NCBI GenBank assembly: GCA_013396655.1
Contig: WBMV01004991.1
Span: 1,015,930 to 1,079,929 of the forward strand
Direction of reading: 5' to 3'
Length of the DNA stretch: 64,000 bases
Origin: Campylorhamphus procurvoides
Taxonomy: Eukaryota > Chordata > Aves > Passeriformes > Dendrocolaptidae
Shown piece after piece: positions 13,201 through 28,600 of the stretch (positions within the stretch are counted from its first letter, which is position 1; the number at the start of each line of letters is the position of its first letter). The notes under the pieces were generated by a model. That model saw nothing but the letters and a program-made list of their open reading frames with translations. It was not told the DNA's origin and did not search any database. The translations under genes were made by a program, and so were the position numbers.

Positions 13201-16200
13201 TTGTGTGAGCAGCCCTGCCGGGCTTTGTGTGTTGGCTCTTACAGATGTGCATTCTGTGATGCCTCACAGCTCCTCCAGCACCGCGGCTCCTGCCTGGTCC
13301 TCTTTGGCCTTCAGGGGTTGTGTTTCTTTATAACTGGAATTGACAAGGGATGTGCTGGCATTTGGCGATCCAGTTGTCCTCCTGTTCCCTAATTCCCTGT
13401 GTACTGTGCCCAGCGTACTGTGTGACCTTTTGTTAAAAGGAGGGGGGAAAAAAGGCATTTCTGTGTTTTATGTAAATGATACAGAATGTGAGAAGTAACA
13501 GGCAACTTCTGAGAACTTGCTTTTGTGCCAGCAGAGGTCAACACTGATTATTCATGAAATGTTGGTTTGGATCTAATGTCCCACTCTATCGAGTTAGGGA
13601 GCCATGATAAAGCAAAGAAAGTGGGTGAGATTTGTTTGTTTAAGTAGACAGTGAAGTTGCTGTAATTCTCTTCACTTGATCTCATCCCAGTCATGGTATA
13701 ATCCTTCTGTAGCTCAGGTTCAGGCTAATTTTAAATTCCTCAGTAGGCAAGGGAGGTGGTACTCCTACCTTTTCTGCTTTCATGGCTGGCTATCAATCTG
13801 CAAGAGTGAATTCACTCTGACAGGTGTTTCCTACCAGCTTTGATACCTTCCCTTTTAATTCTGCCAAACCAAGCACAGCTCTGTAAAAATTTTCAGAGGG
13901 AGAAGATCCTCTGGAAAGGATGGAGTTTTCTTAATACTGGGTTTATAACCCCTTCTGTGACCACGTGTCAGGATGCTGGCAATCCCAGTGGCTGTATTAA
14001 CTCCATGATGTTGGCTAAGGGCACATACAATTGCACTCTTTGTTTTGGGAACTAGTGAAACTAGATGTTTGGGTGCATTGTCAAATTCGTTTTAAAGGCA
14101 TTATATCCAAGGAGACATAAATAGGAATTTGGATAGAATATTCTTGCTTTGCAGGGACAGCTACACCAGCAAATATGCTCCCTGCAAAGGCATTTCCAGC
14201 ACAGCAAAGTGTGGAAGATGCTGATGATGCCATTTTGAGGCTGAAAACTCTTCTGTCTCTCCTGCCTGGTGAGTGTCCTTAGTCCTCACAAGCACTCTGT
14301 GCTCTTTCCTGAATGTTCTTTTTGCCATTCAAAAGTGTGGTGCCTGAGAGTGAAGGCAAAACACCATGAATTGGAAGTTTTATAGAATGGTGCAGTGGTT
14401 CTTCGCATGAGATTTAGTGAGTGTGTAACAATACTAGGAATTGGTTTTTGCAATTTCTGTTATGATAAACCACTCAGAAATTGGTGGCCTTTTTCTTTTC
14501 AGAGACTATGCCTATATAAGTTACCTGTGCAGGAAGGGGGTCAGAATGAGTGAGCAGTCATGTAAAGCACAAGAATGTTTGAAGAAGGTTATGCTGGGGA
14601 AAGTCAGCTAATGCAGGCAATGAGAATTTTTTTGGTGGTCCCCTCCATTACAAATCTATCATCTGGCTGTTTGCAAAACACAGTATCCTGCAAAAGGAGT
14701 ACCAGGGATAAAGAAAACTAGCTTTGGTTTGGTTGGTTTCTTCTGCAGTGGAGCTGCACTGCTTTATTCTGTGAAGGGGTTCTCACTGAGATTAAAACCA
14801 GGGAAATTTAAAGAAGAGAAATTTAAGAATCCAAAATATCAGTTCTGTTTAGGAAAAGGTCAGAAAACAAGAAAGTCAATGGAAGTATTCCCAGTGCATA
14901 TAGCTGAGGCTGTGCTACAGGGTTTGTTGCAGCTGCAATTACAATGAAATCCCCAGAAGACTCTTTAGTAAAATGTTATGTGACTTTGACATTACTTTTG
15001 ATGCAGGTGTTGTTAGAAAACAGCCTTTACTTGTACACTCATTACTTGTTGCATAGACTAGGCCATAGAGGACGTAGATACCTCATGAGGAGGTAGGTAC
15101 CTCAACATAAATTGGTAAATACTGTGTGAAATATCCGAAATGGGATTCGGGAAAAACTAATGGAAAGGTAAATTTCCATCAGCAAAATGGCTTTTTTCCC
15201 CCTGCTACTAAAATACAGAGCATGTGGTCCAAGCACTAATATCTGTATTCAGGTTTCCATTTTCTGTTGATAATCCCGAGTACTCACTGCAATATCAATT
15301 TTTGTTTGAAGTCTGTTCTGTCTTACTCTGGCGTGTATTTGTCAATGACAAATCTAAGATCTCTGCAAAGCAAGGCAGGTAATTAATCATGAATGTGTGG
15401 ATACCCAGCTGAGACATCTTATGATCTTAGTTGAACTTTCCAGTCAGTGTCAGATGGGGGATTCAGAGGAACACTGCCATATTTTAAAAAACCTGATTTA
15501 ATTCTGCAGATATCATTAGCTCAAAAAATACAGCGTTGAAAAAACTAAGAAAGGTTAGATTTCTTAAAAGGATCAAATATTAATTTATTAGACTCATATG
15601 TTTAGCACTTGTGAATGGTCATTTTTGCCATTTCTTCCGTGCACTTAGCCAGTTACTCTTACTGAAAAAAATTCCGTGTAAATACAGCAAAATGCATTGC
15701 TGGGGATAAAGAAAATCTTATATGATAATAGATGCTGATGTTTTTTAATTAAAATCATTGAAAAGCTACAATAAGAGATGTGTGTAGCTATTTAGTGGAT
15801 ATGAACAGCAATTGCAAGTAACATATGTTCAAATTAGCTGTAGTTATGTAAATGGAAAGTAGAAAATTTGAAACTGTTGGAGATAAAAAAGAGTTCATAA
15901 AGAAAAAAATTAATTGCAACTTTCCAGGGTTGTATTCAAAACCAAAACTTAGTAACAAATATGCCAGCTGAAATATTTGTTACTTTTTATAGAATAGTTG
16001 TTATTATCCCTATATGTGTTTACTCACTATTTAAAAAGATAACGATAATTTGTGTGAGTAATACCTAATTACCTTATATGGAGTAAGATAGTTTTATGGT
16101 AGGTAATAAAAGGAGGATTATTTAATCCTCTGCCGTTGCCCCAGTGCTCTCCTCATCCCAGCCAGTCTCTGCAAGGTGTTCATTAGCAGATGCTTTTTCA

Positions 16201-16461
16201 TAGAATTTCAGGTAGGCTGAGTAAGTTTTTTTCCTCTCTAACAGATTAATTACCTGTGAATGTTCCTTTTAACTGTGTTATTGTGAAAACTTTTTTATTT
16301 TGGGATAAGTTGTTTGAACTGTTGCTGCCAGCACAGAATAGAGAAGATGGGGTGAAAACACTACTGGTTCCTGCATTAATACCAATGCTATAAAGAACTT
16401 CTGAAAGTGACAGTGTAAGTATTTATTGTTTAAGTGTTTGAAAACAGGTGTATTCTTTCAG
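13201..16461 (+). other. GSDME: Probable GSDME 5' intron
   Basis: This stretch lies between the CpG island and the acceptor of the first coding exon, and is read as the intron after the non-coding first exon. No coding exon or repeat was recognised. The extent depends on the unproven donor near 13130. Confidence 0.45.
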
Positions 16462-16692
16462 GCCTTAATTGATTCCCCAAGATGTTTGCAAAAGCAACAA
16501 AGAATTTTGTGAGAGAAACTGACAGTGGAGGTGACCTGATCCCTGTCTCCCAGCTGAATGCCTCAGACAAGCTACAGCTTTTGAGCTTAGTTACGAAGAG
16601 GAGGAAATTCTGGTGCTGGCAGAAGCCCAAGTATCATTTCTTGACAGTCACCCTGAGTGATGTGCTTACTGAAGACAAACCAATAAAACCAG
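16462..16692 (+). CDS. GSDME: GSDME first coding exon
   Basis: The acceptor 'tattctttcag' precedes 20 bases of 5' UTR, then the ATG at 16482. The exon encodes residues 1-70 plus one base (phase 1), the start of the pore-forming domain. It ends at the donor AG|GTAAAG. The FWCWQKPKY segment is a strong gasdermin E signature. Confidence 0.95.
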
Positions 16693-19600
16693 GTAAAGCC
16701 ATTCTCAGGCAGCACTATTACTACAGATCAAAAGAATACAAACCCTGATCTGTTTTGTCATTATTCTCAATCATGTTACTAGAGGGCTTCTTTCAGAGCA
16801 ATGCTCTGAAGTGTTCTCCATCTGTGGAAATGAGATGAATGCTTCTTTTCTCACTTGACTATTCATTTAACTAAAACTGATTATAATAAATGTGTGTTAT
16901 AAAAAAAGGTTTTGCCTATGTAGACTACTGAAATTGAGTGCTGAAGGTGGTCAGGCTGTACAGTCCTACTGTTTAATAACAGTGCTGTCTGCAGCCATTG
17001 CACCTTCCATAGATTATGTTCCAGTATGTGATAGAAGTGTGAAACTGTACTGTGCTCCAGGTCAAAAAGCAGTGAATAAACAGTGTCTTGTTGGTGACAG
17101 TAGCCCAGGGGATGCTTTCCCAGGCCAGGCCAAGAAAGTTTTACCACTTATTCCTTTCATCTTGCACAGACGAATGTTTGACCTTGGTGCTTCTTTCTTC
17201 ATCCAACTACAATAGTCCAGGTTTTATGATTAACGAGATGGAATCCCATCACAATTCCATACAGGAAAGTAAATAAATCCTTAAGATGTTAAGTGTAGGT
17301 GGCTTGGAAGATTAGCTGATTCTGAGTCAGCTCATTGGCATATAGGTATCTAAGATTCAAAATTGGTTTAAGAAAGTTAGATGCTTCCATTGGTTTTCAA
17401 TGAGCTTTGAGACAGCCCTGTAAAGATAGATGGCAAGATAATGCCAAACTACTAACCCTATTTTACAAGTGGGTCTGGTTTGTAGGTTTTTTTGTAGCTG
17501 AAATAAGGTTCAATCATTCTTTACAAACTTCCATAGCATCTGAGCTCAGTATTTTAGTCACCTTGTGTTTTCCTAAAATGGCAAAATATAAAAGATAGCA
17601 GAGCTAAGATGATGAAAACATGAAGGAAGCAGAAAAAAGAGTTGCAGAGCTGTAAATTTCATTATTTACCTTTCGATATTGTTCCTTGCCTTCACTAACT
17701 TACCATATTTTCTCTTAAGTGTTTGTTTTTCCAGTCACTTCAGAACTGTTTCAGCACTTCTCTTCACAGGTAGAAATGACTTTTATTGCTTTCCTAGTGA
17801 TTGTGGAGTCTGACTTTGCAAAATATATGGGAAAGTTTGAAGATTTTGTTCAAGGAAGTATTGAAGCATCATTTGTAAAGATCAGCCTGGGAGCTGGAGC
17901 GAAGGGCTGTGTGGAAAATCAGTCCTCATTTGGAAACCTGAGGAAGCAGGAGATTGACTTGCAGCAGCTTATGAAAGATGTCAAGGACAGGTATGTTTCG
18001 AGTATGGGCATTGTAGTGGCCAGGAGCGGTTACTGTGCTGAAAAGCTTGGGGCCAGCTGCGATCACTGAACAATCAATTCTGTAGTGTTGCCATAGTTTG
18101 AAAACTATTTTTATTGTAGGCTCTCATATTCAGGTGTTAAATCACATACACAGAAATGAAATTTTCCATATTTTGAAATCTTCATGGTCAAACTTTTCCC
18201 TATCATTTTAAAAAAACTCTCTCTGTCATTTCATCCTATGTATTTGCACGAATACATTACCCTCTTCTTTAGGGGGACTGTATTGAGGTAGCAGTCTGGA
18301 AAAAAATGGATTAGTGTTTCTATATTACTGGAGCTGAATTCAGAACTACTAATATTCTTGTAAGCAGGCTTTGTAATTTTGTATGTGTGAGTGACTGTGC
18401 TAGAAAATTGGATTATTTGAAGTTGAAGGAATAGCAAAGGTGAGGAAACATGGTCAACACATGTTCTACTAGTTGAAGAAAATACAGATCTATTGCTTCC
18501 TGTTATACACTATATTGACTAAGGGGAACCATATTCTATATTTTTCAAGATAAGCAATACTTCCTCTCTTCTTATCCTACTCTGAAATTGGATTTATTTA
18601 ATGTCACAATAAGACAATCACGAACCAAAGCCTACTTGGCAACTAGCTGACAAGTCAGGGGTCTACTCTGTATTGCAGGTTCTGACTCATGGGAGACGAG
18701 GGTGGTTTGATTGTGACAGCATTGTACTCTAGATCTGTAGCAGGGAGTGTAATGCATTTTAATAGCCTTTGCTGATGCTCTAAAGATAAAGATGATAGGT
18801 TTTTGTTATCAGTGCAGAAGTTGTCAGAAGCAGTGTAAATTTGCTTTAGATACACTGATGATCTAGGAATAATCAATTTTCCATTTTCACAGGAACAAAT
18901 GGGTGGTGTTCTTTGCATTACAAGTTTTCACAAGTCAACAAATTTATTCTAATAAGACACCTTGCTCTTTTTGTACTAAACACCTTATTAAATGCAGAAA
19001 ATACTGGGCTATGTGTACTAACTCTGTAAAATTAATATGCATGTAGGATCAGGAAAATAGGGTCACTCAAGATTTAGAATCCTGCTTCTGGCACTGGATA
19101 AAGTCCTGCAGAGAAGCAAACTACAATAACTTTCTTTGATTACGATCAGTAAGCTTTTATTTAGTTTTCTGAAATGTTGCCTACTCTGTTCACACAGAGA
19201 ATCTTCCTGTAGCAAATCAGCACACCTTGGGGTTATAATCCTGAGTGTATCTAAATACTAAAAAATATTTTATCTCTTTTGAGTGTTGGAAGTTAGTTGC
19301 TCTACACCGATTTATATGTAACTGTAAATGAGTTTGATGTGTATGCTGCTTTATACAAAGACTTAGTTCTTAGTTCATAGAAAATATGCTCATAGCTTAT
19401 TAAAGCTTATGATGCACAGTGTATAATTGGTATTGAGTCAGTCTTTCTTCTGCCAGGTCACTGGAAATGATGAGGATAGCAGAATTTGTATTTTATTTTC
19501 TTCAGCATAACGTGAAGGCTCACTAGAAATTGTGGCAATGCCTTATAGATGAAATTCTGCTTGCTTGTTCATAAATATTCTATGATTTGTGATTGATTGT

Positions 19601-22600
19601 GTCCAAGCTTCAAGCTTTCATCTTGTTCATGGAACCTTGTGTGGAATTCACGAGTGACAAATGCTGGTGATAACAAGTTAGTGATTTTTGGTTGCAGAGC
19701 ATTGCGCTACTAAGAGGATGTTTACCTGTCAGTCCTTGTGAAATGAGAGTCAGCAAAATGTTCTTGATGTCATTAAATGACACGTGGTTCTTGTGCTTGT
19801 TTGATCAATCATTGCTTCATTTATTCCACATATATAGCCTAATTAAGTTGCATTTAAAAAATGTTCTTGTATTAGGTGGATTAAGTCAAAGTTGCAGATA
19901 AATAGCAGGAAACTTTAAAAGTCAAAGCAAATATGCCTTTTAAACTAAGTCATGTGAGTCTTCAGAGTTCAGCAAGCTGGAAGTGCTCAGTGGCAGCAAA
20001 TCGGTTTCCTGTCACTTCTTAGGTGAACCTTCTGAAGGAGAATCCTACTGATCTTTTAATTAGATTCCAGATGCTGCATTGGCTCCTTTTTCTGAAAAGG
20101 GATAACAGCTGAAGGATGCAGGGTGAGATTCTTACTGGTTTGCAGAAGCAATGACATTGTAAATGCAGAACACATTAATATAATATGCAATATTAAAGTA
20201 AACAGTACTTTTAGGTATATAAACTTGGCATATTTCATTTTACATTACTCATGCTTTTGTATTATGTTGTGCTCAGTAGTTCAGAGTACTGTAACACACT
20301 GATTTTGGGTCAGAGTCCTGTGCCTTTAACTCAGCTGGGTTTCTATGGATTTAGAAGTATATTCTATCTTCTATTTTAAGGTACTCAATACTGTCTGCCA
20401 TAAGATACTCATAGAGAAGTTGATGAAGTATGGTCTGTATGAGCAGACAGTAAGGTGGATTGAACACTGGCTGAATGGCTGGACCCAGAAGTATTGATCA
20501 GTGATACAAAGTCTAGATGGAGGCCAGTGACTAATTATGTACCCCAGGGGACAGTGCTGGGTCCAGTACTGTTGAGCATCTTCATTAATCATCTGGGTGA
20601 TGGAGTCGATGAGTGCACCTTCAGCAAGTTTGCTGATGACACAAAGCTGGAAGGAGTGACTGATACACCCAGAGGGTCGTGCTGCCATCCACAGAGGCCT
20701 GGACAGGCTGGTCTGGTGGGAACCTCATGCAGTTCAACAAAAGGGAAGTGGAAAGTGCTCCACGTGGGACAACCCCAGGCATCAGTACATGGCTGACCAG
20801 TTGGATGGCAGCTTTGCAGAAGAGGTCCTGGAAGTCCTGGTGGACATCAAGTTGGATACGAGCCAGCAATGTGTCCCTGCTGCAAAGAAGGCCAGTGGTA
20901 TCCTGGACTGCATGAGGATGAGTACCGCCAGCAGGTTGGCAGAGGTGATCCTTCCCCTCTGCTCAGCACTGGCGAGGCCAAATCTGGAGTACTGTGTATA
21001 ATGTCCTACTATAAGGGAAAGATGGACATACTGGAGAAGGTCCAGTAAAGGGCCAGCATTATGATGAAAACAACTGGAGCATCTCACAGTTGTAGAAAGG
21101 CTGAGAGAGATGGGACTGCTTAGCTTGGAGAAGAGAAGTCTCTGGGTGGGGAGGCTATTAATGTATATGAATATCTAAAGGACAAATGTAAAGAGGACAG
21201 GGTCAGGCTCTTTTCTGTGGTGCCCAGAGACCGAGCAGTAGGCAATAGGCACAATCTGAAACACAGGAGGCTCTGTCCGAACATCAGGACAGGTGAGGGT
21301 CAACTGAGGATTGGCACAAGTTGCCCAGGGAGGCTGGAGTTTCCTTCCTTGGAGACATGATCCTAGGCAGACTGCTCTAGGTGGCTCTGCTTAAGAAGGG
21401 TTTTGGACCATGACTGTCCAACTATTTCGTATTCGTACCTCCAGTAAAAGGATTATGAGGAGGTTATAATCTCTATAGTTGTCATGGATTAACAAATTTG
21501 CTTGTTTGTTTTTACCATTTCACAAAAAGTCGTGATGAAAAGAGAAGTTCTGAGAGGACCAGTGACAGCAGAGAAAAATAGGACCAAGTGGCAGCAGTCA
21601 GTCAGCTGCCTCAAAAATTGCCTGTCACTCTTTCATCATATCATGTGAATGATTCGTAACTCTATGGTTAGCTTATTAGGAAAATAGTGTAAGTGTTATT
21701 AGCAACATAGTTGAAAGATACACCGTTGCATATCACACTTTAGTTGAATCAAGGAAAGTGCATATTATTGTTCCCCACTGAGACTAAAGTGCCTGTTCTT
21801 AATCTGAGTACAGTGGAAATTCAGACCATTTTGTTGTTTATTAAAACTCCTTGAGCATTTATGAGTATGGTGAGAAAACCATTCAGTTTTCTAGCAAAAG
21901 TGCTACCTGAGTAATATGAAATCACAAAATGCTGTGAGACAGGATGGAATAAAAGCAATTGTGTGTGTCTGTGATATGTAAAATAAGGAGGATGCCGAAT
22001 AGAAAATAGAGGAGCTACCTGTCACTTGCTGCCTGAGAAGTCTCTGATATTCTTGGGGAAGATATTCTATGAAGTAATTGTCAGGTTATTCTGTAGGGAA
22101 TATAGTGAAATGTGATCAATAAGCTGACTATTGCAGATGCTGTGTTCTGTAAGAAGTAGGACAGAGAGATTATGTTTGAAATGGATTAACAGAAGAAATA
22201 TTATTCATCTGTGTTTGGTAGAAAGTGACAGAGGGAGGTCTGGTGGATTTTACTCCATGGCACTCATCTAGAGGTCTCTATTAGAGCAGGATCAAAGGTG
22301 TGCGAATATTCTCATTGTGCAGCCAGCAGCATTTGTATGGAAGACATCAGACTGTTGCACATTATAAATGCAGTGGAGAAGAGGCTGTGAGTGTGGGCTG
22401 CCCATGTCTCTACAGCCAGGAGAGGAGGTGTGTGTTGAGGTGACATTGCTCAGAGCAGGAATGAAAAGGTTTTTCACTCATGGTTAGTTTGGACTAGTGA
22501 AAATCGGTGCAGGCAGGCAGCAGTTCTCAGTGTGAGGATGGGGATTGCTCACCGCAGTAACCATTCTTGTTGGTATTTGTAGTAAATTGGCAAGTGTCTT

Positions 22601-25600
22601 ACTTTGGGGATTCATGGGGTGGGTTACTGAGAAGACTAGACAAGATTTGATGGAAAAATAGTCCTGAGGCCTCTCCTTTGTGGACAATTAGGTCAAATTC
22701 TGTGCCTAAAGGAAAGACTCTCAGTCTCAGCAGTGGGGTTTAGAGCAGGCCCCTGCTCTCTGCTCTAACTGTGAGAGTCTGCTATATTGCCAGGTGTTGT
22801 TGGTTTTCTCTTGTCTTCATTTGGTGTCTGCTTTTCTCCCATCTTTTCTGCCTCCCATCTGCAGAAAATTGCCTTTTGTGCCTCTGTTGTCCACTGCTTT
22901 TCTCATGCAAGAAGAAAAAAGTTGAATGAAGGTGAAGGAAGTCTTTGCAATACAGGAGAATGGAAGTGTTTAATCCAGTTAAATGTGGAGCAAGACTAAA
23001 ACTCAGAGATTATTTTCTGTACATGTTTGACCTATAAATCTTCCAGCATAGTAAATAATTCACCTGAGGAAGGTTATTTAAGCAGAACAATCAAGAAAAC
23101 CCCTCTAATCCTTTTAAATTATCTTTATTTATGCAAGCTTATATCTGATAATGGGACTTAGCAAACCAATATTTCATTTCACTTTGGAGTGCTTCAGCTC
23201 AGGAGTATGGTGATGTAGGACAGGTTGGCACAAGGTTGGTGAGGGCTCCTGTACAATAAATAGTGGAAGAGATGGTAGGAGTGATGGTTGTAGAAGAGAA
23301 ATAAAACCTCCGAAATGTGACCTGTAACACTCAGCCATCTTGTGTTACTCAGGTATATTCTTCATATGTGGAGTGTTATGCTAGCAAGTATGTTTAGCTC
23401 TTGTAAAAATAATCATAGATTTATTGGCCATTGCCCTGCAATACTTGAAGCTCTGCTCTGATTGTCAAACTTTAACCCTGGTGCATTTTGCTCTTGATGA
23501 CTGTTTTCAATGATAATTTAGATAAGGTGGGTATTTGCTTACCTCGTGTCATCTCCTGTTAGAGTTGCTGAGAAGGACAGAATGTTTAGTCTTCAACAGA
23601 CTGTGTCCCAGTAATAACTCATGATGTGCCCACACACAACCCTAGAGTCTGTTTTAAGATAGTTCAGTGCCAGAAGTCTAGAGGAGACCATTTAACTGTG
23701 CTGTTCTAGAAGAAAAGGTATTTGTAGCTGTGGGTAAGGGTTATGTGTTTTAAAGCTCTGAATTCAATACTCACTAAACTTACTGGGCAGAGGGGAGCAT
23801 TTCTGTCAGCTTTACAATTGGGCCCATCTCACTGAAGTCACTCAAACCTTGGGGCTGAGGCAGTGGCCATGTCTCTGCCACACATGCAGCTCTGTGCAGA
23901 GGACCCCAGGTCACTTCTGCTGCCTCAGGGGCCCAGCAGGAAGCCATGTGCCCCTGTTTGTTGCTGTTGCTCCCTAGCCTCCAGTGCTGTGGCAGCAGAT
24001 CCAGCACTGCCTCCTACATTTTTTCACTGTGCCTCTTTGCAAGTTAACCTATGTCTTTGGACTCTTCCACTCTGCCACTCTGCTGTTAGTTCTGCAGCTG
24101 GCCCTCAGAGACAGGAGTGTGACAGGGTCTGAGCCAGTCCTACCTCGGGCAGAATACTGCAGAAGTAGATGAAAGAAAAAGTCTCTTGAATTATTTTGGT
24201 AATTCATTTGTGTAAAGTCAGGGCATATTCTATATGCTTCTTTCATTAGCACTCACTTGGAAATAGCAAATATCTATTTAATCTGCATTTTTCTACCTTA
24301 GATTGTGTGGGGGTTGTTTTCCTCTACATTATGGGGGTAGCCAACACGTTTGTCATCCTCTAAAAGAGGCAAAAAAAAATATATTAAAAAAAATGGCAAA
24401 TTGCTTTTATGTATTTTTTTCCCCTGTGGCTTCCTAGGTCAAATGTTTAAATTGCAAGGTCTTAATGCATTAATTCGTATTTTCTAGATGCTTGGCACAT
24501 CACGTCAGAAGTATATGATAGGCTTGGTGGTGTTACTGTGATAACTAATGGCTCTGGTTTGGCAGGCACTTCTGAGTGCAGTGATGTTTGTGATTGCTTG
24601 ACATTTCTTCAGTCTTTGCTTAATCCAAAGATTCACTGCATTCCAAGCATAAAGCATGGCTTTACACCAAAGGAAAAAATAAGAGTTTTATATTAATAAT
24701 CTCAGGAATGTTTGGGGGTGCTTTTCTAGTGGCTGCTGCATTGCTTCAGAGGTATTTTCTTTCGCTTGTTTAAACAATCAACTTTAAGGTTTTCAGACAG
24801 TTCATTCCAACTGATTGAACTTTCATATAAGCATGTACCTCTCCAAAGATCAAAAACTGCCTGAGGATATTTTTAATTCAATAAAAAACCAAGCTGACTT
24901 CAGACTTTAACAGACTGCATAGATTCAAAACTCCAGAATCTAATAAATCTAAAACTTTTTAATTAAAAGTGGAGATATCTCGATTTAAAATGAAGTGGAG
25001 TCAGACATGTCTTTCTGTCACATTTTTGGGGAATTGCCATTTAGCTCCATGAATAGCCATTTACATTAAAAGGGAGGAGAAGAGATTGAATAACTTGAGC
25101 CAGGGATAGCAATTCTTTAATCTTCCAACTGTCTTGTTAGACTTATCTGTTAGAACATATAGTGTCTCATCTGAGGACCTCCAGTGAGTATTTTTCAAAA
25201 GTATAATATAATTTTAATCAATTAAATACAATTAAAAAGTTGTTCTAACTGTTACCAGAAAATCTGTTAACACCTCAAAAGACAAGGTAGTGGATTTTGT
25301 AACATTTTTTTAGAAAATAAATCTGTATTGCTTCTGGGAGTTCACTGTCTATCTTCTGCTCATTCTAAGAAGAGCCTCATGTTAGAACTATCTCCAACAG
25401 CACTTAAACACATGCTGAATTATGCTTTGGAGTAGGAATGGAGTTAAGTTTAGGCATGAGCTGGAAATTTGTGGTGCCTCCCACAGCTAGTTTTTCTTTT
25501 GACCGTGATAGTCCTGGTCACTAATTCTGAATTTTGAGTCTATACTAATGAATAACACAGGAATTTGTAGTGGGTGTTTTTTTCAGTACTTTTGCAGTCT

Positions 25601-28600
25601 CAAAGTCCATGAAATCTTCAGTGTTTTCTCATCCAGCCCTTTGAAGTACTGGTCAGTGTTACTACTCCCCTTCAGAGCCCCTTCAGAGTTTCAGTGAACA
25701 CTGAAACAGATCGTAAACAAGCAGTGAGGGTTGGCATTGAGGTGTTGCTTTGTTAGTGTCCCATAGCCAGCATCCCCTGCCACACCATGTTAATGTCAGT
25801 GGGAGTTCACAGTAGGAGAGGATTCAGTCCAGTGTCCACAAGCCTGGCTGGTTGTTTTCATGTTGCCCTGGAAGGTTAAAGTTGCCTTTAGTTCTCCCTT
25901 GTTTTTTTTTTTTTTGCTTAGAAAGCAGCCAGACAAGAGTAAGGAGTTAAGACTTCGATACGTGTGTTGGAACTTACTGTGAAATATGGATACTGACTGC
26001 TACCAAGTAACAAAAAAGGACATCATAATTTTGAGGAGACATACAGAAACCATTGTTGTTTTTACAGTAAAAGCTTCTTCAATCAATTAAGAAAATGATT
26101 TTTCACAGTTCTGGTTTTTATGTTGTTAATGCTGCCTTTTCTTTTTCAGAACAATGGATCTAAACAATAGTTTACTGCAGCAAGTAATAGAAAGAAAACG
26201 TGAAGTGCTGTGCATCTTGAGAGAAAAGATAATAACAACTCAGAGGTGTACTATTTCTGAACATATCCAGACAGAAGAAAAAGTCAGTGGTGTAATGGGA
26301 TGCACTGCAAAAACAGTAAAGGTAATAGTTATTAAAAATCAGCAAGGTATAGAACATTTGCAGATTATCTGAGAAGAAATTATAGTTTCTCCAGATAGGC
26401 TTCAGCTTATTTTTCATGCTTCCTCAACATGTTGAACTCACTCTACTGCTTAACTGTGAAACTTCAGAAGGGTAAAATGTTTTTTTCCTTGGCTTTCTGG
26501 CAAAAGATGCCATCTTTTAGTCTGAGTCTGGAATGTAGTTTCCATCAATACTATCAAATTGTGATTCAGTTTCTATGTACATTCTTTCCTACAGCAGAAC
26601 ATAAAGCAAATATAGCAATTCATTGAAAGTTGAATAGAAAAATGCATTGCTGAAGGTAATTTATTTGAAAAGCCAAGTAATCATTCATCACAAATGGTTG
26701 CAGAGTCTACTGAGTTTTCATATTTATTGGGAAGCTATTTGTATTCGATCATTGGCCTAGAGATTAACTGCATTATGAGGATATCTGAAAAATTGTTCAT
26801 GAAATAAGAAGGAATTACCGAAGTCAAAACATATGCTTATTTGTTTTAAGGGGTTTTTTTAAAGCTTGAAATGAATCACTTCTGTGTACAGGGTGTCTCC
26901 AATGGCAGAAATTTGGGAGTTGCAGTATAGCAACCCTCTGCATGAGTGCCACCTTCTGGGTACCAGTCTCCATCTGGGCGAAAGAAATGTCAAGATAAAA
27001 TTGGGCAGTGCAGGATGCTGAAGTGGGTGCCCATTTCCTAGTGACATGATGTTTCGTGCGTGGCAAAAGCTGCACCTGGAGCTCAACTGTGTGTTAGGAC
27101 AGGGTAGCCAAGAGTTTGAGAGCTTCTCTTGGCATTGTGCTCCTACCTCGCTCTTTGTCTATAGATGTCAAACATGTTCTTTAGTTATACATCATGGAAA
27201 ATAAAGCACATTCTTTATCTGTATTTTTCACCTCAATTCTGTGTTTAAGCCATACAATAGCTGAATCAGATAAATGGTGAATAAATCTGTCTTCTAGGTT
27301 TCAGTAAGTGAAAACGGAAGTATGATGAAAGATTCTAGTGTGATCCTTGAAATTCCTCCTGCAACCACTATTGCCTACGGTGTAATTGAACTGTTTATAA
27401 AGCACAATGGCCAGTTTGGTAAGTGAAAAGCTCGGTTTCTGTGGCACACAGTTCAGCTGCAGACAAAGCTGTCTGTCTGGCAATGAGTTTTTTATTTCCT
27501 TGTGCATGAAGGTGATGATGTTGTATGGTCTCCTTTGCCTTGATAGTTATTTGTGCTGGGAATGCTGCACTTATGATTGAGTAATACTTTTTCACTTGCT
27601 TGAATAAACTCAGAATAACTTAGGCTTCAGAGGACTGCAAGGAGGTCATCTAGCCCTAGCCAAGACAGGGACAACTTTTGAACTTAGGTCTAAGCTCAGA
27701 GTTTGATCAGATTGCTTGTATCCTTGTCAGTTCTGAAGTTTTAATTACCTCTGGAGACAGAGATTCCATCACTTCTCTGGACAGCCTGTTACCACGTTTG
27801 GTGAACGTGGTGGTGAACTTTTTTTTCCTTACTATCTAGTGAGAAGTTCCCTTTAATTTGTGTCTCTTGCCTTTTGTCCTGTCATCATACAGAAGAGTCT
27901 GGCTCTGTCTTCTCTTCACGCTTCCATTGGGTAGTTACAGACAGCAGTAAGGTTCTCCCTTAGCAGTGCTTTCGCCAGGCTGGACAAACCCAGTCTCTTA
28001 GCCTCTCCTCATACTTGATCCAGCCCCCAGTGATCTTGGTGGCAGTTTGTCAGATTGCTCCAGTATGTGAATGTGGGGTTTGTACTGGGGAGTCCAAAAC
28101 CTGAATACACTCTGAATACAGTCTCCCAGATTGAAAATTCCGTTTCATCAATCCGCTAGCTACACTGTTGTCAGTACAGCCCAGTATGCGGCAAACTTTA
28201 ATAACTGAAGGGGCACGCTGCTGATCCTCAAATTTGTTGTTCAGGTCTTTGTCTGCAATTTTGCTTCTAGCTAGCTGCCCCTTGGCCCACGCTGTTGCCT
28301 TCACCTGTTGGCAGGAGAGTGACCTGAATGTAAATTAGTAGCCAACCAGGAATGTTTAGCCAACAGTCATGCTAAGAAAAGAATCGTTCATAACGGACTG
28401 GAATTTAAACTTTTCTAACTTACACTTTCATATACAGATTTCCCTCAGAATGTTTGCATGTCCTTGTCATGTTTTCTGGTCCTGCTTTACTTATGTCAGG
28501 TCAGATATTTTTCAGGTTAAAAAAAAAAAGTTGAAATTGGCTTTGGGGGGAGTTGTAACTGCTCTGCAGAATTACTTGGGTTTTTCTTTCTTTTCTATCC

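Noticed and set aside
12847..13392. 181-codon + strand frame through the CpG island
   Set aside because: It crosses the N gap and owes its length to GC-rich sequence with few stop codons. Composition is Gly/Ala/Pro/Arg without any motif.
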